NCBI RefSeq assembly: GCF_022758295.1
Contig: NZ_JALDWJ010000004.1
Coordinates: forward strand, 124,001-188,000
Length of the DNA: 64,000 nt
Direction of reading: 5' to 3'
DNA from: Lysobacter sp. CFH 32150
Lineage (GTDB): Bacteria > Pseudomonadota > Gammaproteobacteria > Xanthomonadales > Xanthomonadaceae
Part shown: positions 23,513 to 31,976 of the stretch, piece by piece
Numbering within the stretch: position 1 is the stretch's first letter
Layout: each line of letters opens with the position of its first letter
The notes under the pieces: generated by a model
Seen by the model: only the letters and a program-made list of their open reading frames with translations
What the model was told of the DNA's origin: nothing
Databases searched by the model: none
Made by a program: the position numbers and the translations under genes

Positions 23513-24184
23513 ATGCGAATGGATACGCAAGTCCACGGGGAAGCGGCTGGGCGCAGCCGCCTGCTGGCGGCGCTGTCACCCTTGGTGCTGATGGCCGTGT
23601 GCATACCGGCGCAGCATGTCGCGGGAGCCAGGCTGGGGGTGTGGGCATGGGTGCCCACGATGTTGTTGTTCTGGACGACGATCGCCATCGCGGTCAACTG
23701 GTTTGGCGGTCGCCGTGCCCTTGCCCGGTGGTTGCAGCCGGCGCAGGGCGCGATGTTATGGGGTGCGCTGGGTGTCGGCGTCGGGTTGCTCTCGCTTCCT
23801 GGGTTCCTTGCGCACTGGCAGATCGTCCGCGAGCCATCGATCCTGGTTTTCTGGCTTGCCTTCGGCCTGATCAATCCGTGGTTCGAGGAAGCGTACTGGC
23901 GCGGCATGCTGATGGATGCGACCGCGTCATGGGGCGGCTTGCTCAGCGTGGTCTACTCCGCCGCGTGGTTCGCACTCAGCCATCCGCTGATCTGGGGCGT
24001 GCATGCCACGGCCATGCGCCAATGGCCGGTGATTGCTGCGCTGTTCTTCGTTGGCGTGATCTGGGCGGTCGTCTATCGCCGCAGCAAGAGCATCCGCTGG
24101 ACCATCGCCGGACACATGCTGGCGAACCTGTTGGGCATGGCGGTCCCGGTGCTGCTCAACCTGTATGACCCGGCGGCGCGCTGA
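23513..24184 (+). CDS. CPBP family intramembrane metalloprotease
   Basis: A 223-residue integral membrane protein with about six helices and the three conserved CPBP/Abi motifs: EEAYWR (in NPWFEEAYWRGML), FALSH and HMLAN. This glutamyl-protease-like family acts on membrane proteins; some members handle prenylated CAAX proteins or bacteriocin self-immunity. Substrate is unknown. The start ATG is four bases past attC-like site 2, typical of cassette genes. A second ATG two codons on is possible. Confidence 0.88.
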   Translation: MRMDTQVHGEAAGRSRLLAALSPLVLMAVCIPAQHVAGARLGVWAWVPTMLLFWTTIAIAVNWFGGRRALARWLQPAQGAMLWGALGVGVGLLSLPGFLAHWQIVREPSILVFWLAFGLINPWFEEAYWRGMLMDATASWGGLLSVVYSAAWFALSHPLIWGVHATAMRQWPVIAALFFVGVIWAVVYRRSKSIRWTIAGHMLANLLGMAVPVLLNLYDPAAR

Positions 24185-24215
24185 GGCTAACGCCTGTTGA
24201 ATGAATTGGTCAGCG
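24185..24215 (-). repeat. attC-like site 3 (truncated)
   Basis: Read on the minus strand, the stop codon of the small membrane-protein gene is followed by CAATTCATTCAA (24208-24197), then GGCGTTAGCC (24195-24186). The two outer parts of an attC are present, including the GTT crossover, but the central hairpin is missing. On the plus strand GGCTAAC also abuts the CPBP stop. Confidence 0.4.
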
Positions 24216-24563
24216 AGCGGATGCATGACGCAACGCATTCAACCACCCACCAGACAGCACGAATCTGGGGAAGGTAAGCCATTGCTCCAGGAAGATGCGT
24301 GATATTGCATTTGCAGCGCTGGTGAAAGGCTCTGGCGGTACCGCCTCATCGCGATGCCCGCGGCCTTGCAGTGCAATGGATGCCATCATTGCAAGAACTG
24401 CAACGGGGGCCACGAGCCACGAACCTTGAATCAAGCCAATGACGAGCGAAAGATTGGCGAAAAGAAACAAGGGAACGAGCACGATGTGGAGCAGCAGATT
24501 GCGCCGGGAGCGGTGATAGCGCGGATAGCCTTCCCACTGCCATCGCAGCAATTCAGAGATGTT
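24210..24563 (-). CDS. Small membrane protein, possibly DUF962/Mpo1-like
   Basis: A 117-residue protein with two hydrophobic helices (LHIVLVPLFLFANLSLVIGL, WLVAPVAVLAMMASIAL). The pattern YHRSRRNLLLHIVLVPLF followed by a glycine-histidine turn (QGRGHRDE) is reminiscent of Mpo1-like proteins, but the match is weak. The ATG at 24563 has GGAG five bases upstream. Its stop lies inside attC-like site 3. Function unknown. Confidence 0.7.
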   Translation of the reverse strand, partial: NISELLRWQWEGYPRYHRSRRNLLLHIVLVPLFLFANLSLVIGLIQGSWLVAPVAVLAMMASIALQGRGHRDEAVPPEPFTSAANAISRIFLEQWLTFPRFVLSGGWLNALRHASAR

Positions 24564-24612
24564 CATTTCAGCTCCAATTTCGTGCCAACAATTCAAGGAA
24601 GCACATGTCGCT

Positions 24613-25251
24613 CTAGATCACCCGCAGCGTGATCGCCTTCAGCACTGCCCGGGTGCGATCGCGGGTGTCGAGCTTCTCCAGGATCACCGATACGTAGTTC
24701 TTCACCGTGCCTTCGGCCAGGAACATCGCACGCGCGATCTCCTTGTTGGAGTAGCCACCGGCGAGCAGGCGCAGGATCGCGACTTCGCGTTCGCTGAAGG
24801 CTTCGCGTGGGGCGTGGGCGGCGTGGTACTGATAGCGCGCGCGCACCGGTTCGGTACTCACCGGCTGCAGCAGGGTTTCGCCGCGGGCGACGCGAGTGAT
24901 CGCGTCGCGCAGGTCTTCCGGCGCGGCATCTTTCAGCAGAAAGCCCTGCGCGCCGGCCTCGGTCGCGCGCAATAGCAAGTCGCTGTCGTCGAAGGTGGTC
25001 AGCAGCAACACCGGCGTGCTGTCGCCGCGTGCGCGCAGCGCCTGCAAGGCGGCGATGCCGTCGACACCGGGCATGCGGATATCGCTGAGCACCACGTCGA
25101 CCGGTTGCTGCGCGAGTTGGGCGAGCAGCGCTTCGCCGCCGTCGGCCTCGAACACGATGGCAATGCCTTGACGTTCCAACAGCGCGCGCAAACCCGCGCG
25201 CACCAGCGCCTGGTCGTCGGCCAAGGCGATACGGATGGCTGCACTGTTCAT
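24613..25251 (-). CDS. NarL/FixJ-type response regulator
   Basis: A 212-residue two-domain regulator. The receiver domain has the acidic pair in LADDQAL, phospho-acceptor D57 in VLSDIRMPGVDG, Thr in LLTTF and Lys in FLLKDAAP. The LuxR-type helix-turn-helix reads FSEREVAILRLLAGGYSNKE then GTVKNYVSVILEKL. The start overlaps the stop of the kinase gene upstream by four bases (ATGA), so they are a coupled pair. Targets unknown; the divergent membrane-protein gene at 26569 is one candidate. Confidence 0.95.
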   Translation of the reverse strand: MNSAAIRIALADDQALVRAGLRALLERQGIAIVFEADGGEALLAQLAQQPVDVVLSDIRMPGVDGIAALQALRARGDSTPVLLLTTFDDSDLLLRATEAGAQGFLLKDAAPEDLRDAITRVARGETLLQPVSTEPVRARYQYHAAHAPREAFSEREVAILRLLAGGYSNKEIARAMFLAEGTVKNYVSVILEKLDTRDRTRAVLKAITLRVI

Positions 25252-26369
25252 GCGGGCGATGCGCCTGCAGGAAGCTGTGCTTCGATGCGCAGCGAACCGG
25301 CGGGCGCCAGCATGAAGTGCACGGCGCCTCCATAGGCCTCGATCCGCTCGCGCATGCCGGTGAGGCCATTGCCGGGTTGCCAGGCGCCACGCACGCGGCC
25401 GTCATCGTCGATGGTGAGTTGCAACGCATCGGCGTTGCGCGTGAGTGACACATGCAACGTGTTGGCACCGGCATGGCGGGCGGCATTGGTCAGCGCTTCC
25501 TGCACGATCCGCAGGATGGTTTCCGCCAGCGCCGGATCGTCGACGCGGACATCCCCGGCCATGCGCAGCTGCAACACCGGTTTCGGCATCGGCGCGGCCA
25601 GCGCGCGCAGCGCGGTGGCGAGGTCGAGGCCGCGTTCGCGCCGCAATGCATCCACCACGCCGCGGATATCGCCGAGTAGTTCGCTGGACAGTTGTTGCGC
25701 GAGCACGACTTCGTGCCGCTGCGCGAACGCGGGTTCCTGCGCCAGCGCGCGCAGGTTCAAGGTGAGCGCTGTCAACTTGTGGCCAGCGACATCGTGCAAT
25801 TCACGCGCCACGCGCAGGCGTTCGCTATCGCGTGCGCTATCGGCGAGCAGCGCGCGCGTCGCCAGCAGATCGGCGTTGACCAGCAGCAACTGGTCGCGCG
25901 CCTGTTCCGCGCGGCGTGCGTAGTGCGCGCACAAGCCGGCGAAGAGCTGGAAACCGGCGTTGACGGTGACGACCAGCATGGGCGTGCCGTGGCCGGATTC
26001 GCGCACGATGCAGTAGTACACCAGGTCCGCCGCCAGCACCGCGAGCAGCGCCGTGCGCAGCGGCCAGATCATCGCCAGCTGTGCGGCCCAGATCACCAGC
26101 AGGATCTGCGCCGTGCCGGGGCGCGGATAGAGCCAGATCAGCGTCAGTGCCAGCAATCCTTCGAGCAGCAGCAATGCTGTGCAGAGCCGCACCCGATGCT
26201 CGGGCAGGACGCGCAGGGCGATGAACGCCAGCAGGAACGCAATCAACAACCCCCACGCCAACGGCGCGTTCGGCGGCGTGATCAAACGCAGCGACAGGCC
26301 GATCGCCACCCAGGTGATCAACGCAGCCCAGCTCATCGGGTCGACGGCGGCACGCCAACGTTCGTTCAT
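25248..26369 (-). CDS. Sensor histidine kinase, NarX/DesK-type (HisKA_3)
   Basis: A 373-residue inner-membrane kinase. Residues about 10-150 hold five or six transmembrane helices (for example SWAALITWVAIGLSLRLI, LAWGLLIAFLLAFIAL), with no large periplasmic domain, as in DesK-like sensors. The HisKA_3 motif is RVARELHDVAGHKL, and the ATPase part has EALTNAARHAGA and a GNGLTGMRERIEAYGG G-box. The ATG at 26369 was chosen because codons before it lack hydrophobic or domain signal. Pairs with the regulator that overlaps its 3' end. Confidence 0.92.
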   Translation of the reverse strand: MNERWRAAVDPMSWAALITWVAIGLSLRLITPPNAPLAWGLLIAFLLAFIALRVLPEHRVRLCTALLLLEGLLALTLIWLYPRPGTAQILLVIWAAQLAMIWPLRTALLAVLAADLVYYCIVRESGHGTPMLVVTVNAGFQLFAGLCAHYARRAEQARDQLLLVNADLLATRALLADSARDSERLRVARELHDVAGHKLTALTLNLRALAQEPAFAQRHEVVLAQQLSSELLGDIRGVVDALRRERGLDLATALRALAAPMPKPVLQLRMAGDVRVDDPALAETILRIVQEALTNAARHAGANTLHVSLTRNADALQLTIDDDGRVRGAWQPGNGLTGMRERIEAYGGAVHFMLAPAGSLRIEAQLPAGASPA

Positions 26370-26568
26370 GCCGCCATGCTGCGGCTGCCGCCGCGTGCTG
26401 GCAATGCATGTGGCGCAGAAAGTGACTTTCGGCAGGACGATCCGCAGGTTGCGTCGCAGCGCCACGGACGGCAACGAATGACTTCCGGCAGGGTGAAGCG
26501 ATGACGACGGGCACTGCGCTGCCGCGTGCCGCGCGCGGAAGCTGTACGCAACCGCTGAGGAGGCCCAC

Positions 26569-27282
26569 ATGAGCACCTATTCGACGATCGTCGCGATCCA
26601 CGGCAGCATCGGCGCATTCGCCCTGCTCACGTTCTGGCTCGCCGCGTTCCTGCGCAAGGGCAGCCCGCTGCATCGCCGCGTCGGCCAGGCCTACCTGTTG
26701 GCGATGACGGGCATCATCGCCACCGCGACGCCGATGGCATGGCACGCCTACAGCATTGGAAAACCGGTGATGGCGGCATTCCTGGGCTACCTGGTGGTGA
26801 TCACTGCGACGGGTGTGTGGGGCGCATGGCGCGCGATCCGCGACAAGCACGACGTGGTGCGTTTCACCGGCCCGATCTATGTGGCTTTGGGTGTGCTGTC
26901 ACTGCTGTCGGGCTTGGGTGTGCTCGCGCTCGGCTATCGCGTCGGCTCGCCGCTGCTGATGGGCTTCTCGGCGGTCGGCCTGTTCGCCGCGTATCAGACC
27001 TTCGACCGGCGCCTGCACCGTGCGCGTCTCGCCGCGCAGCCGCGCTGGTGGCTCGAAGCGCACTACACCGGCATGCTCGGCAACGGCATCGCGACGCATA
27101 TTGCCTTCCTCGCGATCGGCTTGCCGCGGCTGATGCCGTCGATCAGCGGCAGTACGCTGAACTACGTCGCGTGGTTCGGGCCGGTGCTGGTGGCGGTGAT
27201 CGCCAAGATCCTGATCGATCGGCGTTGGAAACCGAAGCCGAAGTCGAAACCCGTCGCGCCGTTGCTCGCGACGGCGAACTAA
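26569..27282 (+). CDS. DUF2306-like multi-pass membrane protein
   Basis: A 237-residue protein with about seven transmembrane helices. The pattern HGSIGAFALLTFWLAAFLRKG followed by PLHRRVGQAYLL fits DUF2306-like proteins, in which conserved histidines recur (also EAHYTGMLGN). The ATG at 26569 follows a near-perfect AGGAGG. It is divergent from the kinase/regulator pair and its last bases overlap the convergent phhA stop. Function unknown. Confidence 0.8.
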   Translation: MSTYSTIVAIHGSIGAFALLTFWLAAFLRKGSPLHRRVGQAYLLAMTGIIATATPMAWHAYSIGKPVMAAFLGYLVVITATGVWGAWRAIRDKHDVVRFTGPIYVALGVLSLLSGLGVLALGYRVGSPLLMGFSAVGLFAAYQTFDRRLHRARLAAQPRWWLEAHYTGMLGNGIATHIAFLAIGLPRLMPSISGSTLNYVAWFGPVLVAVIAKILIDRRWKPKPKSKPVAPLLATAN

Positions 27283-28172
27283 ACGTCGCCGTCGCTCGCC
27301 CAGCCTTCGCCCGTGCCGCGGTGATGCACGACATCGGTCGGCAATACCATGCCGGCCGGATACGACTCCAGCTGCGCCAGGCGCTCATAGATCGGGCGGA
27401 AGTCCGGCGTCGTCGCTTCCATCAACTGCTCGTAGCTGTCGATGACGAAGTAGGTCTTCTGGTAGGTGTCGATGCGATAGCGCGTGCGCATGATCCGTTC
27501 GAGGTCGAAGCCGATGCGGTTCGGCGCGGCGCTGTCGAGGCAGTAGATCGATTCGCCCTTGGACGAGACGATGCCGCTGCCGTAGATGCGCAGCCCGTCG
27601 GCCTGCTTGATCAGGCCGAATTCGACGGTGTACCAGTACAGGCGGGTGAGGTTGACCAGCGCTTCCGGGCCAATGCCGTGCGCCTTGACGCCGCCGCGGC
27701 CGTAGGCCTGCATGTAGTCGGCGAACACCGGGTTCATCAGCAGCGGCACATGGCCGAACAGGTCGTGGAACAGGTCGGGCTCGGCCAGGTAATCGAGCTG
27801 CTCGGGTTTGCGGATCCACCACGTCACCGGGAAACGGCGATTGGCGAGGTGGTCGAAGAACGTAAGTTCCGGCAGCAGGCCTTCGACGCCGACCAGTTCC
27901 CAGCCGGTGGCAGCGCGCAGCCGCTGGTTGAGGTCGTCGAATTTCGGGATCTGCTGCGGCGACATCCCCATCGCCGCCTGCGTGCGCAGGAATTCGTCGC
28001 TGGCGCGGCCGACCAGGATTTCGCGCTGGCGCTTGAACAACGTCGCCCAGACCTCATGGTCGGTCGCCGTGTAACTCGCCCATGGTTGCTCGACCACGGC
28101 AGTGGTGTAGACCGGGACATAGCCCTTGTCGGTGAGCTGGTGTTCGACGCGGTTGGGGGAGGCAGTGTTCAT
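27279..28172 (-). CDS. phhA: Phenylalanine 4-monooxygenase
   Basis: Cytoplasmic pterin- and iron-dependent hydroxylase converting phenylalanine to tyrosine. The 297 residues match bacterial single-domain PAH. Iron ligands are visible: two histidines in PDLFHDLFGHVPLL and the glutamate in YWYTVEFGL; also GLLPELTFFDHLANRRFPVT at the pterin site. The ATG at 28172 gives the normal length; longer in-frame extensions run antisense to the regulator gene. It is divergent from an Lrp-type gene, its likely regulator. Confidence 0.97.
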   Translation of the reverse strand: MNTASPNRVEHQLTDKGYVPVYTTAVVEQPWASYTATDHEVWATLFKRQREILVGRASDEFLRTQAAMGMSPQQIPKFDDLNQRLRAATGWELVGVEGLLPELTFFDHLANRRFPVTWWIRKPEQLDYLAEPDLFHDLFGHVPLLMNPVFADYMQAYGRGGVKAHGIGPEALVNLTRLYWYTVEFGLIKQADGLRIYGSGIVSSKGESIYCLDSAAPNRIGFDLERIMRTRYRIDTYQKTYFVIDSYEQLMEATTPDFRPIYERLAQLESYPAGMVLPTDVVHHRGTGEGWASDGDV

Positions 28173-28219
28173 AAGAAGCACTGTAACCGCCGATCTGCGC
28201 AATAGTCTTGCGTTGTTGC

Positions 28220-28246
28220 GCGTATGATTGCGATTGGCGCATGATT
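28220..28246. promoter_or_regulatory. Direct repeats in the phhA/lrp intergenic region
   Basis: GCGTATGATT (28220-28229) and GCGCATGATT (28237-28246) repeat at a 17-base step, each followed by a TTGCG-like run. They lie in the 105-base gap between the divergent starts and could be binding sites for the Lrp-type regulator. Confidence 0.4.
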
Positions 28247-28277
28247 CTTGCGGAAATTGCATGAAAGGCGCACGAAC

Positions 28278-28757
28278 ATGCCAGCCGTCGAACTCGACCG
28301 TACCGACCTGCTGCTCCTGGCCGAGCTGCAACGCCAGGGCCGGCTGACCAATGCCGAGCTGGCCGAGCGCGTGCATCTCTCGGCCTCGGCTTGCCTGCGC
28401 CGCGTACAGCGGCTGGAACGCGAGGGCGTGATCGCCGGCTACCGCGCGGAAGTTGATCCCGAACGGCTGGGCCTCGGCCTGCAGGCGTTCGTGCGCGTGC
28501 AGCTCAATCGCCACGACAGCGCCGCGATCACCGCCTTCAGTGATTTCGTCAACAGCTGGGATGAAGTCGTCGCCTGCCATGCACTCACCGGCGACATGGA
28601 CTACCTGCTGCAAGTCGTCGTGCACGACCTCGAGCACTTCTCGCGTTTCCTGCTCGACCGTCTGTTGAATCAAGCCGGCGTCGCCGACGTCAATTCCAGT
28701 TTCGTGTTGCGCACGGTGAAGGTCTTCCGCGGTCTGCCTTTGTCGGCACGTTCATAG
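28278..28757 (+). CDS. Lrp/AsnC family transcriptional regulator
   Basis: A 159-residue regulator with an N-terminal AsnC-type helix-turn-helix (LDRTDLLLLAELQRQGRLTN, then LSASACLRRVQRLEREGVI) and a C-terminal RAM domain (about 68-150) with ALTGDMDYLLQVVV, the amino-acid-binding turn. Start ATG at 28278 matches the family length. Divergent from phhA, so it probably controls aromatic amino-acid catabolism in response to phenylalanine or tyrosine (inference). Confidence 0.95.
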   Translation: MPAVELDRTDLLLLAELQRQGRLTNAELAERVHLSASACLRRVQRLEREGVIAGYRAEVDPERLGLGLQAFVRVQLNRHDSAAITAFSDFVNSWDEVVACHALTGDMDYLLQVVVHDLEHFSRFLLDRLLNQAGVADVNSSFVLRTVKVFRGLPLSARS

Positions 28758-28774
28758 TCACCACGGGATCTGCC

Positions 28775-29407
28775 ATGACCGACCACCGCAACGTCATCGC
28801 GCAGCCGCCTGCTCGCTTCGAGGCGTGGTTGCTGATCATTCTTGTCGCCGGTGCGCTGCTGTGGTCCGGGCTCGCGCCAACCGATCGCATGACCTGGTTC
28901 CTGGAAGTGGTGTGGGTGATCGTCGCGCTGCCGTTGGTGATGGCGAACTGGCAGCGCTTCCCACTGACGCGCCTGTTGTGCTGGTTGCTGGCCACCCACG
29001 CGCTGGTGTTGATCTATGGCGGCGCCTACACCTATGCGGAAACGCCGCTGGGTTTCCAGTTGCGCGATCTAGTTGGTTTCGAGCGTAATCCGTGGGATCG
29101 CGTCGGCCACTTCATGCAGGGTTTCGTGCCGGCGATCCTGGCGCGCGAACTGCTGCTGCGCTGCACGCCGCTGCAACGCGGCGGTTGGCTCCATTACCTG
29201 GTGCTGGCCGCGGCGCTGAGTTTCAGCGCGTTGTTCGAATTGATCGAATGGTGGGCAGCGCTCGCCTTCGGCGCCGACGCGGACGCGTTCCTCGCGACCC
29301 AGGGCGACCAGTGGGATACGCAGTGGGACATGTTCCTGTGCCTGTGCGGCGCGGCGCTGTCGCTGCTCCTGTGGTCGCGGTTGCACGACCGGCAACTGGG
29401 ACGCTGA
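28775..29407 (+). CDS. DUF2238 (YjdF-like) membrane protein
   Basis: A 210-residue inner-membrane protein with about six helices. Family signatures include YGGAYTYAETPLGF, RNPWDRVGHFMQGFVPAI and the glutamates of ALFELIEWW, followed by GDQWDTQWDMFLCL. Function of the family is unknown. It starts 17 bases after the Lrp-type gene and may share its transcript. Confidence 0.9.
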   Translation: MTDHRNVIAQPPARFEAWLLIILVAGALLWSGLAPTDRMTWFLEVVWVIVALPLVMANWQRFPLTRLLCWLLATHALVLIYGGAYTYAETPLGFQLRDLVGFERNPWDRVGHFMQGFVPAILARELLLRCTPLQRGGWLHYLVLAAALSFSALFELIEWWAALAFGADADAFLATQGDQWDTQWDMFLCLCGAALSLLLWSRLHDRQLGR

Positions 29408-29507
29408 ACGCGACGCGTCCATACCGCCCCGTTTGCTGTGGCTGTCATCGTGTAGCAACATCAACGGTTGACGGGCGCCGGGGGTGCCCACACGCCAAGG
29501 GGACACC

Positions 29508-31829
29508 ATGAGCATGAACCGCCGTCCGTCGCCGTGCGCGTTGGCACTCGCCATCGCCACTCTGCTACCACTGGGCAACACGCTGGCCCAGGAGCAGGGG
29601 GCCACCGCACCGCAGGCCGCCAGCACCGAGCAGAAGCCCGCCACGCTGGACACGGTGACGGTCACTGCACAGCGCCGCGTGGAGGACGTGCAGGACGTGC
29701 CGATGGCGATCACCACCGTCGATGGCGAGAAGCTCGAGGTGCTCGTGTCCGGTGGCGAAGACGTCCGTCTGCTGTCCGGTCGCCTGCCCAGCCTCAACAT
29801 CGAGTCCTCGTTCGGCCGCGCGTTCCCGCGCTTCTACATCCGCGGCCTCGGCAACACCGACTTCGACCTCAACGCTTCGCAACCCGTTTCGCTGGTCTAT
29901 GACGATGTCGTGCAGGAAAACCCCATCCTCAAGGGCTTTCCGATGTTCGACATGGCACAGGTCGAGATGTACCGCGGTCCGCAGGGCACGCTGTTCGGGC
30001 GCAATTCGCCGGCCGGCGTGATCAAGTTCTCGTCGGCGCGGCCGGAAGAGGTGTTCGGCGGCTACGGCAAGATTTCCTACGGCTCGTACGGCACCATGAA
30101 CCTGGAAGGCGCCATCACCGGACCGCTTGCCAAGGGCGTGTCGGCGCGGCTGTCGGTCCTGCACCAGCGTCGCGACGACTGGGTCGACAACGTCAACAAT
30201 GGTCCCGGCGATGATCTCGAGGGTTACGAGGAAACCGCCGCGCGGCTGCAGGTGCTGTTCGCGCCGAGCGACGATTTCGAGGCGCTGGCCAACGTGCACA
30301 TGCGCAAGCTCGACGGCACCGCGCGCCTGTTCCGCGCCAACATCATCCAGCCCGGCACCAACGATTTCGTCCCCGGCTACGAGCGCGACAAGATCTACAT
30401 CGATGGCACCAACGTGCAGGACCTCGACCAGGTCGGCGCCAACCTGCGCATGCGCTGGGATTTCGGTCGTACCACGCTGCATTCGATCACCGGTTACGAG
30501 AGCGTCGAAGTCTTCAGCCGCGGCGACATCGACGGCGGCTCGGTCTACACGTTCGATTTCTTCACGGGTGACGGCGCCGACATCGGCCCGCCGCTGACGG
30601 GCGCGCGTTTCAACGCGCAGTCGGCCGACGGCCTGCCGGAACACCGCCAGCTGAGCCAGGAATTCCGCCTCGAATCCAACGAGTGGGGCCGCTTCGACTG
30701 GCAGGCCGGCCTGTTCTGGTTCGACGAAGAGATCGATGTCGACACGTTCAACTACGACGACTTCGCGCCGGGCCAGCCGCAGAACGGCCACGCCAGCCAG
30801 CAGCAGGACAACACCGCGTGGGCGGTGTTCGCATCGGCCGACTTCGACGTCACCGACCGCTTCATCCTGCGCGGCGGCCTGCGCTACACCCGCGACGAAA
30901 AGGACTTCACCGCGGCGCGCGACCAGCCGACACCGTTCAATCCACCGGTGATCGCACCCATCTCGATCAGCACCGCAGACTCCGACATCAGCTGGGATCT
31001 CAGCGCCGTGTACGAGCTGAGCGAAGCGACCAACCTCTACACGCGCGTCGCCAAGGGCTTCCGCGCGCCGTCGATCCAGGGCCGCCTGCTGTTCGCCGAC
31101 CTCATCTTCACGCCTGCGACCGGCGCGGACTACGTGACCGTCGCCGATACGGAGACGGTGATCTCGTGGGAAGCGGGCATCAAGACGCAGGTGTGGGACA
31201 ACCGCCTGCGCATGGGCCTTGCGGTGTTCCATTACCAAGTCGATGACCAGCAGCTCACCGCGGTCGGCGGCGACGCCAACATCGCGCGCTTGGTCAACGC
31301 CGACCGGATGGTCGGCCAGGGCGCCGAGTTCGACCTCGAGGCCTTCCTGACACCGAACCTGCTGGTGACCTTCGGCGCCAGCTACAACGACACCGAGATC
31401 CAGGACAGCGACCTCAGCGTGTTCCCGTGCGCGGCCTGCACCGTGCTCGATCCGGCGGATCCGAATCGTCCGGGCGCGGTGCTGATCGATGGCAACTCGC
31501 TGCCGCAGGCGCCGAAGCACGTCTACAACGTGACCGCACGCTATGGCGTGCCGGTCGGCAACGGCGAGTTCTTCGCCTTTACCGACTGGGCCTATCGCAG
31601 CGAGGTCAATTTCTTCCTCTACGACTCGGTGGAGTTCATCGGCAAGTCGAAGGTGGAAGGCGGCCTGCGCCTGGGCTACAACTGGAGCAACGGCGCCTAC
31701 GAGGTCGCGGTGTTCGGCCGCAACATCACCGACGAGGACGTGATCGTCGCCGGCATCGACTTCAACAACCTCACCGGCATGGTCAACGAGCCGCGCACCT
31801 GGGGTGCGCAGTTCACCGCGAAGTTCTGA
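29508..31829 (+). CDS. TonB-dependent outer-membrane receptor
   Basis: A 773-residue outer-membrane transporter. It has a signal peptide (cleavage near TLAQEQG), a TonB-box-like stretch (TLDTVTVTAQRR), a plug domain (about 50-165, with DVPMAITTVDG, RFYIRGLG and MYRGPQGTLFGRNSPAG) and a 22-strand barrel ending in aromatic F (AQFTAKF). The GRNSPAGVI and FRAPSIQGRL boxes are normal for the iron-siderophore-like group, although in xanthomonads such receptors may carry carbohydrates or other ligands. The ATG at 29508 follows AAGGGGAC. It depends on TonB/ExbBD, encoded 27 kb away. Its substrate cannot be told from sequence. Confidence 0.93.
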   Translation: MSMNRRPSPCALALAIATLLPLGNTLAQEQGATAPQAASTEQKPATLDTVTVTAQRRVEDVQDVPMAITTVDGEKLEVLVSGGEDVRLLSGRLPSLNIESSFGRAFPRFYIRGLGNTDFDLNASQPVSLVYDDVVQENPILKGFPMFDMAQVEMYRGPQGTLFGRNSPAGVIKFSSARPEEVFGGYGKISYGSYGTMNLEGAITGPLAKGVSARLSVLHQRRDDWVDNVNNGPGDDLEGYEETAARLQVLFAPSDDFEALANVHMRKLDGTARLFRANIIQPGTNDFVPGYERDKIYIDGTNVQDLDQVGANLRMRWDFGRTTLHSITGYESVEVFSRGDIDGGSVYTFDFFTGDGADIGPPLTGARFNAQSADGLPEHRQLSQEFRLESNEWGRFDWQAGLFWFDEEIDVDTFNYDDFAPGQPQNGHASQQQDNTAWAVFASADFDVTDRFILRGGLRYTRDEKDFTAARDQPTPFNPPVIAPISISTADSDISWDLSAVYELSEATNLYTRVAKGFRAPSIQGRLLFADLIFTPATGADYVTVADTETVISWEAGIKTQVWDNRLRMGLAVFHYQVDDQQLTAVGGDANIARLVNADRMVGQGAEFDLEAFLTPNLLVTFGASYNDTEIQDSDLSVFPCAACTVLDPADPNRPGAVLIDGNSLPQAPKHVYNVTARYGVPVGNGEFFAFTDWAYRSEVNFFLYDSVEFIGKSKVEGGLRLGYNWSNGAYEVAVFGRNITDEDVIVAGIDFNNLTGMVNEPRTWGAQFTAKF

Positions 31830-31850
31830 CCGACGCGCCTTGCGGCATGG

Positions 31851-31879
31851 AACGCCCCGCACACGCGGGGCGTTTTGTT
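31851..31879 (+). terminator. Intrinsic terminator after the TonB-dependent receptor
   Basis: AACGCCCCGC (31851-31860), loop ACAC, GCGGGGCGTT (31865-31874) then TTTTGTT. Confidence 0.88.
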
Positions 31880-31922
31880 GCATGGCCAGGCCGTGTTACG
31901 CGATCGGGGATATGAATCGCCC

Positions 31923-31952
31923 AAAAAGAACGGCCGTCGATGACGGCCGTTC
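31923..31952 (-). terminator. Intrinsic terminator of the barrel-protein gene
   Basis: On the minus strand GAACGGCCGTC, loop ATC, GACGGCCGTTC and five T residues (A run at 31923-31927 on the plus strand). It lies 24 bases past the stop of the minus-strand gene. Confidence 0.88.
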
Positions 31953-31976
31953 GGGTGTCGCGGTGTCGCGTGATGC

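Noticed and set aside
29565-31883. A 772-codon minus-strand frame opposite the TonB-dependent receptor
   Set aside because: It mirrors the receptor gene; no domain or ribosome-binding site, and the plus-strand protein is a clear family member.
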